This document shows, in pieces, positions 1 to 5,507 of a stretch of DNA of 9,392 bases. Every line of letters begins with the position of its first letter. Position 1 is the stretch's first letter. Both the position numbers and the translations under genes were made by a program. The notes under the pieces are model-generated. The model was given only the letters and a program-made list of their open reading frames with translations, had not been told where the DNA came from and searched no databases. The stretch is from Desulfuromonadales bacterium (lineage in GTDB: Bacteria > Desulfobacterota > Desulfuromonadia > Desulfuromonadales > BM103), in NCBI GenBank assembly GCA_030614505.1, contig JAUWTX010000057.1, forward strand, positions 1 through 9,392, read 5' to 3'.

Positions 1-598
1 AATCGTTACAGCGGATAGTAACGTTACTGACCTCCCAAACACCAAAATCATCAGCACTGCCAGATACCTTGGCATTACCTTGGAAAATAGTAGAACCGAA
101 AGTATTAACCTTGCTGATGTGATCTGTAATGGTGGCGCTCAGGCCATTATCGTTAGTTGCTGTTGCCGTTACGATCATGTCCTTACATTTTGGGCCGGAA
201 CGAATACGTCCGGAAATACTGATGATGTCCGCTCCGAGTTTGCCAATGCTGGAACTGATTTTGTAATCATCTTCTGTGATGATATTTTCTTCAGGCAATG
301 GTTTAGGTTTCTTATTATAACCATTTGCTTTGTCATTATTCTTTTGCTCCTGATTTTGTTTCTCTAGCGATTGTTTCTCTATAGATTGTTCCTGTCTAAT
401 TTCCTTCTCATTTTTATGAACAGTGATACCGGTGCCTTGAATATGAACTTCTTTGGCATCCTGGGAGTAGGGCTTATCGCTGAAATGAATTGTACCGTTC
501 TCATCAGTCCATTTATAGACCTTGGCGTAAGACATTGTAACAAAGAGAACGAACAGAATGAACTGAACGAATAGAATGACAAGACTTAAATGTTTCAT
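1..598 (-). CDS. DUF4124 domain secreted protein, 3' end cut off by window edge
   Basis: Reading the minus strand from an ATG at 598-596 gives 199 open codons that run off the left edge, so the C-terminus is missing. Residues 1-25 form a signal peptide: MKH, a hydrophobic run to about residue 20, then a likely cleavage after SYA. Directly after it, residues 26-43 read KVYKWTDENGTIHFSDKP, the hallmark start of DUF4124, an envelope domain of unknown function common in proteobacteria. Residues about 61-100 are a hydrophilic Q/E/K/N-rich linker, possibly coiled coil. Residues about 112-199 look like a beta-sandwich (many alternating I/V/T positions), reminiscent of FxLYD/Ig-like tails, with cysteines at 138 and 197 that could form a disulfide. 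The start is fixed by a strong GGAGGT (608-603) four bases upstream. Periplasmic or exported location is inferred; no specific function can be given. The DUF4124 call is firm, the C-terminal fold tentative. Confidence 0.85.
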   Translation of the reverse strand, partial: MKHLSLVILFVQFILFVLFVTMSYAKVYKWTDENGTIHFSDKPYSQDAKEVHIQGTGITVHKNEKEIRQEQSIEKQSLEKQNQEQKNNDKANGYNKKPKPLPEENIITEDDYKISSSIGKLGADIISISGRIRSGPKCKDMIVTATATNDNGLSATITDHISKVNTFGSTIFQGNAKVSGSADDFGVWEVSNVTIRCND

Positions 599-630
599 TT
601 GTACCTCCGCCACTGTAAGACGCTGTCCCT

Positions 631-659
631 ATAATAAAAAAAATACGTATATTCATCCA
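631..659 (-). promoter_or_regulatory. candidate sigma70-type promoter of the DUF4124 gene
   Basis: On the minus strand, TATTAT (636-631) serves as a possible -10 box, preceded at 17 nt by TGGATG (659-654), a poor -35 match. An eight-T run lies directly upstream of the -10. Transcription would begin about 30 nt before the ATG at 598. Such boxes arise easily in AT-rich DNA, so this is only a candidate. Confidence 0.25.
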
Positions 660-743
660 CTGGTTTCTTCTTTTATTTATTTGGCAGAAGCAGGGCAGAC
701 ATTTGCGATCGTCTTTCTGTGGGTTCGTCTACACGCAACGTCG

Positions 744-759
744 CATAATATATATTATG
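744..759. repeat. 16-bp perfect AT palindrome
   Basis: CATAATATATATTATG equals its own reverse complement. It lies about 146-161 bp upstream of the DUF4124 start codon. It could be an operator for a dimeric regulator or simply AT-rich sequence; chance palindromes of this length are uncommon but more likely in such composition. Confidence 0.4.
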
Positions 760-824
760 TAAACTTTATAGGCTTGAAAATTGGTTTCATTAAGAGAGAA
801 GAATATAAACAAAAAACACCCATC

Positions 825-844
825 AGAGTAAATAAGAGTAAATA
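825..844. repeat. two tandem copies of a 10-bp repeat
   Basis: AGAGTAAATA occurs at 825-834 and is repeated exactly at 835-844, with a shorter AGAGTA at 852-857. A 10-bp period places the copies on nearly the same face of the helix, which would suit a tandem binding site, but slippage is an equally simple origin. Confidence 0.45.
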
Positions 845-938
845 TAATAAAAGAGTAGCTTTAGTCACATCTTGTAGCAGAAAAAGCCCTTACCTGAGTA
901 TTCATGAAACAGAGAAAAGGCCTTAGAGAGCAAATATG

Positions 939-973
939 AGGGCCACGCCTCGTTGTTCTGGAGGCGTGGCCTT
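939..973 (-). terminator. hairpin terminator after the lipoprotein gene
   Basis: GGCCACGCCTC (941-951) and GAGGCGTGGCC (961-971) form a perfect 11-bp GC-rich stem with a 9-nt loop. It can be extended by a wobble and an A-T pair to 939/973. It begins about 20 nt past the TAG stop (995-993) of the lipoprotein gene. The tail on the minus strand (CTCATATTTGC) is only moderately U-rich, and the plus-strand tail is poorer, so it most likely ends transcripts of the lipoprotein gene and insulates the DUF4124 gene. Confidence 0.7.
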
Positions 974-992
974 GAATACATAGGAAAAGACG

Positions 993-2330
993 CTAAAGAG
1001 CATGTACAGTAAGCTTGACATTACCAAGGCGAGAATCGCCTGCTGTATTGATTTTATAAGTTTTACCCTTAGCCCAAGCAGGCTCGACCTTGAACTGATT
1101 GCCGTTAGACGCAATCTTGAGGATTCCGTTGTGATATGAGATCGGCACTCTTGCCTTGAGACCACCTTTGGTAACCAGAGCCACGTCACGTGACTCACCT
1201 TCCTTCAATTTCAGGCTAATTTTAGCGAACCTGGATTTTTTACCATCAACCATTACAGTGCCGCCGGCAAGACTTATCCTGACTGATTTAATGTCTAAAG
1301 CAGGCATTGACTCTTCAGGCCTCTTGACTGACCGAGAACCTCTAAGGCTTTTTTTATCGTTCCGGCTAAGCATTTTTGTTTTCTCTACTTTGGTAGCATC
1401 ATGAGCTTCATCATCAACACGATTATTCTGGCCGCCAATAGTCTTTGTACTTTTTCTCACTGATTTGTGGACCAAATACTGCTTTTTGTTCTGTGACACT
1501 ACTTTTTCGCTATATATGTGTTGCGGTTGCTTATCCTTGACTATTTTTTTAACAATAGTTGGCCTCTTTACAGTTTTAATGACTACATCTGACCCATTTC
1601 TGCCAATATTGTCTTTTATTATCAATGGTTTAGTGTTTTTTACATGCTGCTTGACAACGCCATATCCAGGAGTCTTTGGAGTGTGACGATTCAGCGGATC
1701 ATTTTGTTCATGAACGACAACCTTTTTTCGTTTGTCAGATGGTTGAACTATGACTACAGGCCTTTTTACCGGCGTTTTACCCTCATATCGATGAGTTATA
1801 ATTGTTTTGTTGACTACCTTAACTGGCCTACCTTTTTTCACATAAGGAGACCCTGCCGGTAAATTGCGAATTTTAAGTCTTAACCAGGACAAATCGTAGT
1901 CTTTACCGATATTAATCTTTGTGTATTTGTGGCCTTTATCCCACCTGCTGTCATAAATGTACTTTGACGATCCGTGGATAGCTCTACAATTCATGTCAGA
2001 ATCGAAATGTAGGTTGTTTTTATGGTAATGAGCGTAAATTTTTGTATATCGCCCTCTTTTGTCTTTGACCGGGATTTCAACGTATTCACCGTCAGCAATT
2101 ACGATGTGAATTGGTTGGAAATAGATGCCTTGGAAAGAATTACTGGCATAGAGGGTGATTTCGATAGGACGGACCCGTTGATAGGACGATTTGTGATGAT
2201 GTGAAGGTTGAAAATAAGTGTTTCTCGCTGGCACGCGATATTCACGATAAGTGGTATCGTAGACTACAGGTGCACACGCAGTAGCCAACATCAGGACCAG
2301 AAACAATCCAAATCTTTTCATTCTTCGCAT
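993..2330 (-). CDS. cationic outer-membrane-type lipoprotein with a duplicated beta domain, function unknown
   Basis: This 445-residue protein matches no family I recognise. It has an N-terminal lipoprotein signal: basic MRRMKR, a hydrophobic core, and LATAC with Cys19 as the lipidation site. Ala20 follows, so there is no Asp+2 retention signal, which suggests the outer membrane. Residues about 57-157 and 349-445 look like two copies of one beta-rich domain. Residues 71-110 align without gaps to 368-407 (9 identities of 40, including YH at 102-103 and 399-400). Both copies then carry W-x-K-G-x-x-Y before KIN (from W130 and from W419) and a closing strand (LRLKI, NVKLTV). Between them, about 160-345 is a low-complexity K/V/R/P-rich linker with VKRP three times (188, 254, 335). 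His42-46 is a small HHH cluster. The start at 2330 is chosen because GGAGG lies 5 nt upstream; the Met at residue 4 would be 14 nt away. The strong positive charge suggests binding to a polyanion such as LPS, DNA or acidic polysaccharide, but that is inference only. Confidence 0.85.
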   Translation of the reverse strand: MRRMKRFGLFLVLMLATACAPVVYDTTYREYRVPARNTYFQPSHHHKSSYQRVRPIEITLYASNSFQGIYFQPIHIVIADGEYVEIPVKDKRGRYTKIYAHYHKNNLHFDSDMNCRAIHGSSKYIYDSRWDKGHKYTKINIGKDYDLSWLRLKIRNLPAGSPYVKKGRPVKVVNKTIITHRYEGKTPVKRPVVIVQPSDKRKKVVVHEQNDPLNRHTPKTPGYGVVKQHVKNTKPLIIKDNIGRNGSDVVIKTVKRPTIVKKIVKDKQPQHIYSEKVVSQNKKQYLVHKSVRKSTKTIGGQNNRVDDEAHDATKVEKTKMLSRNDKKSLRGSRSVKRPEESMPALDIKSVRISLAGGTVMVDGKKSRFAKISLKLKEGESRDVALVTKGGLKARVPISYHNGILKIASNGNQFKVEPAWAKGKTYKINTAGDSRLGNVKLTVHAL

Positions 2331-2345
2331 GACAGCCTCCTTTGC

Positions 2346-2376
2346 ACATCGTTTTGGTTATTGTTGACAACGATGT
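2346..2376. promoter_or_regulatory. inverted repeat upstream of the lipoprotein gene, possible operator
   Basis: ACATCGTT (2346-2353) is mirrored by AACGATGT (2369-2376), an 8-bp perfect inverted repeat with a 15-nt spacer and arm centres 23 bp apart, about two helical turns. It lies 16-46 bp before the lipoprotein start, so it could be an operator or a leader hairpin. No specific regulator can be named. Confidence 0.35.
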
Positions 2377-2432
2377 TATGTGTAAAGGAAGGGGGTGTCA
2401 TCGGACATCGGACTAAACATCGACAGATGTCT

Positions 2433-2461
2433 ATAATGTAGGGCGACATTTGGACAGTTAA
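2433..2461 (-). promoter_or_regulatory. candidate promoter of the lipoprotein gene
   Basis: On the minus strand TTAACT (2461-2456), a 17-nt spacer and CATTAT (2438-2433) give 4/6 matches to each sigma70 box. The start would be roughly 95 nt before the ATG, leaving the 2346-2376 inverted repeat in the leader. No terminator is evident after recG, so read-through from recG is also possible. Confidence 0.3.
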
Positions 2462-2516
2462 ACTATTGTAATTATTGATTTACATAAAACATGAAGAGCT
2501 GTTTGAGTCGGAGGGA

Positions 2517-4658
2517 TCAACCGATACTGGCTAGCTCAAGTCTGGTTCCCCAGCGTTCTTTCAGGACAGATTGAATGTGATTTGACTCTCTGAAGTCACT
2601 GCTTTCAGCATAGGCAAAGGCATCCTGTCGAGCATCTTCGAGTATGCGGCCATCGCGTAGAATGTTGGCTACTCGGAAGTCCGGCAGGCCGCTCTGGCGG
2701 GTACCGAGAAACTCGCCCGGGCCACGTATCTCAAGGTCTGCCTCGGCAATGCGGAAACCATCATTGGTGGAACGCATTACTTCAAGTCGTTTCACGCCAT
2801 CTTCGCTACATTTATATGATTTCAATAGTATACAAATGCTACCGGCCACGCCACGGCCAACCCTTCCGCGCAACTGGTGCAGCTGTGCGAGACCAAAGCG
2901 CTCAGCATGCTCTACCAGCATGACGGTTGCGTTTGGCACATCAATACCAACTTCGATAACTGTTGTGGAAACCAGAATGTCGATCTCCCTTTTTTTGAAG
3001 CGCATCATGATATCCTCTTTTTCAGAAGACTTCATGCGTCCGTGCAACAGGCCAACCTGTGCCTCTGTGAAGATCTCGTTTTTAAGTTTTTCAGCACCTT
3101 CAGTCGCCGCCAGAAGATCGCTGTTTTCTGATTCCTCAACCAGTGGGTAGACGATATATGCCTGGTGACCTTTTTCAATTTCTTGCCGCATGCGACTGTA
3201 AACCCGGCCTCTTTGCGCATCAGAGGCAACAACCGTATCAACTGGTGTACGTCCAGGCGGCAACTCATCAATTACCGATAATGCAAGATCTCCATAGAGT
3301 GTCAACGATAAGGTCCGTGGTATAGGTGTGGCAGTCATTACAAGAATATGCGGATGGGTCCCCTTCTCTTTGAGCACAGCCCGCTGACGAACGCCGAAGC
3401 GGTGCTGCTCATCGATAATGCCGAGACCAAGCTTCTTAAATTCTACGTCATGTTGCAAGACTGCGTGGGTGCCGACAATGAGGTTTACCTGCCCTCCCCT
3501 GAGTTCCTCAAGAACCTCACGTTTCTCAGCTGATGGCATCCTTCCACGCAACAGGGCGGCTTTCAGTCCAAGTTGTTCAAGCCAGCCATGTAATTGCAGG
3601 TAGTGTTGTTCGGCAAGGATCTCCGTTGGTGCCACAACGGCCACCTGGGTATTGTTTTCAATAGCGATCAGAGCGGTCATCAAGGCGACAATAGTTTTGC
3701 CGCAGCCGACATCTCCCTGGAGCAACCGGTTCATCGGATGCGGCGACAGCAGGTCCTGCTTTATTTCGCCAAGGACTCGTCGCTGGGCATTTGTCAGGCG
3801 ATACGGCAATAACGCAGCCAGCGGCTTGGTGAATTTATGTGTAACGGCAAAGGTGATTCCAGGTTCCAGTACTATTCCACGTCGTTTGAGGGCGAGGCCG
3901 AGCTCAAGGAAGAAGAATTCATCATAGACCAACGAACGAAGCGCAGGAGTCTGGCTTTGATTGAGATGCTCCATATTGGTTTCGTTGGATGGCCAGTGAA
4001 CTTGCTGTAAAGCATCGGCCAGAGGCAATAGATGGTGTTTTTTTACCAGAGAATCCGGCAGGTGTGATGGCACATAGCCGGCGAAAAGATCCACCGCCTG
4101 TTTCCATATCCTGCGGGCTGCGTACTGGGTCAACCCTTCAGTGAGTGGGTAGACTGGCAGAATACGGCCAAAAGCCAAAGGATCGGAGCTTTTGTAATCG
4201 ACAAGCGACTGATCAGGAGCGAGAAATTCAGTGTCGGGATGGTGGATTTCGCGCATCGAACCGTATCGCTTTACCTCGCCGGTAAAAACGGCACGCTGAC
4301 CGACAACAAAACGTTTGCTCATCCAGTCCTTGCGGTAATGGAACCACTTGAGCACGACCTGTCCGGTGCCGTCACTGACCACTGCTTCAAAGATCTTGCG
4401 GCGCCTGCGTGAAGTCGTTGCTTCTCCGCAGGCGAGAATTTCGCCGGAGAATACTTCATGTACTCCATCACGCAAGAGAGCTATCTTCCTGAATTCTCTA
4501 CGATCTTCATATCTGTAAGGCAAGGTATAGAGGAGATCCTCTACGGTATGGATATCCAGCTTTGCGAGTTTCTCGGCGATACGCGGCCCGACCCCCTTGA
4601 GATGGACAACAGGGGTAGACAGGTACTGATGGGATTGGTCTGTGGACGCCTTGGTCAT
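2517..4658 (-). CDS. recG: ATP-dependent DNA helicase RecG
   Basis: This 713-residue protein is a full-length RecG, the double-stranded DNA translocase that regresses stalled replication forks and branch-migrates Holliday junctions. A helix-hairpin-helix-like LKGVGPRIAEKLAKL (20-34) and LPYRYEDR (46-53) open the wedge region, whose OB-fold follows at about 65-145. The helicase core shows Walker A GDVGCGKT (315-322), APTEILAEQH (343-352), the Walker B-type DEQHRFG box (416-422), TATPIPRT (442-449), and in the second RecA lobe LLHGRMK (537-543), STTVIEVGIDVPNA (564-577) and the arginine-finger motif QLRGRVGRG (595-603). The translocation (TRG) region follows with DLEIRGPGEFLGTRQSG (641-657). 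Nothing is missing. The start at 4658 has purine-rich AGGGTAGGGGAG immediately upstream. It lies 49 nt after the DUF1858 gene and is probably co-transcribed with greA. Confidence 0.97.
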   Translation of the reverse strand: MTKASTDQSHQYLSTPVVHLKGVGPRIAEKLAKLDIHTVEDLLYTLPYRYEDRREFRKIALLRDGVHEVFSGEILACGEATTSRRRRKIFEAVVSDGTGQVVLKWFHYRKDWMSKRFVVGQRAVFTGEVKRYGSMREIHHPDTEFLAPDQSLVDYKSSDPLAFGRILPVYPLTEGLTQYAARRIWKQAVDLFAGYVPSHLPDSLVKKHHLLPLADALQQVHWPSNETNMEHLNQSQTPALRSLVYDEFFFLELGLALKRRGIVLEPGITFAVTHKFTKPLAALLPYRLTNAQRRVLGEIKQDLLSPHPMNRLLQGDVGCGKTIVALMTALIAIENNTQVAVVAPTEILAEQHYLQLHGWLEQLGLKAALLRGRMPSAEKREVLEELRGGQVNLIVGTHAVLQHDVEFKKLGLGIIDEQHRFGVRQRAVLKEKGTHPHILVMTATPIPRTLSLTLYGDLALSVIDELPPGRTPVDTVVASDAQRGRVYSRMRQEIEKGHQAYIVYPLVEESENSDLLAATEGAEKLKNEIFTEAQVGLLHGRMKSSEKEDIMMRFKKREIDILVSTTVIEVGIDVPNATVMLVEHAERFGLAQLHQLRGRVGRGVAGSICILLKSYKCSEDGVKRLEVMRSTNDGFRIAEADLEIRGPGEFLGTRQSGLPDFRVANILRDGRILEDARQDAFAYAESSDFRESNHIQSVLKERWGTRLELASIG

Positions 4659-4707
4659 CTCCCCTACCCTAAAACTTTTTAGTAAGGCGATGAAAATATA
4701 CGAGTGT

Positions 4708-4905
4708 TCAGTCGAAGATTGCGTTCAAGGCAGTGAGAAGTTCTTCAACATCAAGGCCATGGGCCAAGGCACCCTGCTCCAGCGTTTCATGCTGGGCACC
4801 CATGCAGCCAACACATCCGAGATTGAAGGAGCCGAGGACTTTGACAACTTCCGGGTTTTTGCTCATCACTTCATGGAACGTCATGTCTTTGCTAATTGCA
4901 GGCAT
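4708..4905 (-). CDS. DUF1858 (prismane-associated disulfide domain) small protein
   Basis: A 65-residue protein consisting almost only of a DUF1858 domain (residues about 4-62), a helical module first described beside hybrid-cluster (prismane) proteins and also found in larger redox proteins. The core is MTFHEVMSKNPEVVKVL (8-24), then LGCVGCMGA (29-37) holding the CxxC pair Cys31 and Cys34, then a TLEQGALAHGLD helix (41-52). It is predicted to be cytoplasmic (no signal or membrane segment). The CxxC could undergo thiol-disulfide chemistry or bind a metal or cluster; the sequence does not decide. AGGAG (4918-4914) sits 8 nt before the ATG, and the greA stop is only 15 nt upstream, so translation is probably linked to greA. 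Family assignment is firm, role unknown. Confidence 0.9.
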   Translation of the reverse strand: MPAISKDMTFHEVMSKNPEVVKVLGSFNLGCVGCMGAQHETLEQGALAHGLDVEELLTALNAIFD

Positions 4906-4920
4906 TGGGGGATCTCCTGT

Positions 4921-5397
4921 TTAAATGTATTGAATATCAACAATCTCGTAAATACGTGTACCTGACGGGACCTTGATATGGACTTCATCATCAGCGCGAT
5001 GCCCGATCAAAGCCTTGGCAACAGGGCTGTTAATTGAAATAAGCCCCAGTTTGATATCCGCTTCGTCCTGGCCCACGATACGATAGTTCGACTCTGTTTC
5101 AGATTCGACATCAAACAGTTTGACAGTGGCACCAAACACAACTTTGTCAGAGTCAATATCTGCGGGATTAATAACTTGTGCATGGGCCATTTTGCCATTG
5201 ATCTCGGCAATGCGACCCTCGACAAACCCCTGGCGATTCTTGGCAGCGTCATACTCGGCATTTTCCGACAGGTCACCATGATCGCGGGCTTCAGCAATAT
5301 CCTGAACGACCTTCGGGCGCTCAACACGCATCAGGTGTTTCAACTCTTCTTGAAGCCTCTGATGCCCTTCCGGGGTCATTGGTATGGTTTGCGACAT
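4921..5397 (-). CDS. greA: transcription elongation factor GreA
   Basis: At 158 residues this is the standard GreA length. GreA enters the secondary channel of RNA polymerase and stimulates cleavage of the backtracked transcript, rescuing arrested complexes. The N-terminal coiled coil (about 1-76) starts with MTPEGHQRLQEEL (7-19). Its tip carries the signature ARDHGDLSENAEYDAAKNRQ (37-56); Asp42 and Glu45 correspond to the Mg2+-coordinating acidic pair at the tip of Gre factors. The C-terminal globular FKBP-like domain (about 82-158) includes VVFGATVKL and ISINSPVAKALIGHRADDEV. The start at 5397 has AGAGGAAGAG upstream. GreB is excluded by the GDLSENAEY tip and by the small subfamily-typical C-terminal domain. 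It heads the greA-DUF1858-recG cluster, downstream of a hairpin terminator following carB. Confidence 0.96.
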   Translation of the reverse strand: MSQTIPMTPEGHQRLQEELKHLMRVERPKVVQDIAEARDHGDLSENAEYDAAKNRQGFVEGRIAEINGKMAHAQVINPADIDSDKVVFGATVKLFDVESETESNYRIVGQDEADIKLGLISINSPVAKALIGHRADDEVHIKVPSGTRIYEIVDIQYI

Positions 5398-5420
5398 AAC
5401 AGTTTCTCTTCCTCTGATAA

Positions 5421-5454
5421 TAAAATTGTTCGGGCAGGATAACCCGCCCGAACA
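5421..5454 (-). terminator. hairpin terminator/attenuator between carB and greA
   Basis: A 9-bp stem (5427-5435 with 5446-5454, core GTTCGGGC/GCCCGAAC) with a 10-nt loop is followed on the minus strand by AATTTTATTA, a U-rich tail. This is the layout of an intrinsic terminator for carAB. It ends only 23 nt before the greA ATG, too close for a whole greA promoter in between, so the hairpin is either inside the greA leader or lets part of the carB transcript through. Confidence 0.7.
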
Positions 5455-5479
5455 TAAGTTCTTTTCAAATAATCACTGT

Positions 5480-5507
5480 ACGGATCAAAACTATCCGTTC
5501 GACGGAT
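5480..5507 (-). repeat. three 6-nt complementary segments around the carB stop codon
   Basis: On the minus strand ATCCGT (5507-5502), ACGGAT (5498-5493) and ATCCGT (5485-5480) follow one another. The middle segment can pair with either flank, giving two mutually exclusive 6-bp hairpins with loops of 3 and 7 nt. The middle segment overlaps the first base of the carB TAG stop (5493-5491). There is no U-tract, so neither hairpin is a terminator by itself. Confidence 0.4.

Larger units (their letters stand above)
599..938. other. AT-rich intergenic stretch without a supported gene
   Basis: This gap separates the DUF4124 start from the terminator behind the lipoprotein gene. Seen in it are the DUF4124 ribosome binding site and candidate promoter, a perfect 16-bp AT palindrome at 744-759, and two exact tandem copies of the 10-mer AGAGTAAATA at 825-844, with a further AGAGTA at 852-857. 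The open frames crossing it have no protein-like composition, no ribosome binding site and no recognisable domain. I see no RNA gene. Confidence 0.6.

Noticed and set aside
379..582. 67-residue minus-strand open frame
   Set aside because: It is the out-of-frame shadow of the DUF4124 gene, whose own frame has a signal peptide, DUF4124 motif and strong ribosome binding site.
693..706. GG-N10-GC spacing on the plus strand resembling a sigma54 promoter
   Set aside because: Only the GG and GC dinucleotides fit; the TGGCAC core is shifted, and no plus-strand gene lies downstream.
576..926. 116-residue plus-strand open frame covering the left intergenic gap
   Set aside because: It overlaps the start of the DUF4124 gene on the other strand, has random-looking composition and runs through the palindrome and tandem repeats; no domain or Shine-Dalgarno support.
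2432..2437. Perfect TATAAT on the plus strand between recG and the lipoprotein gene
   Set aside because: No acceptable -35 box at 16-18 nt and no plus-strand gene follows; the same bases overlap the candidate minus-strand -10 box.
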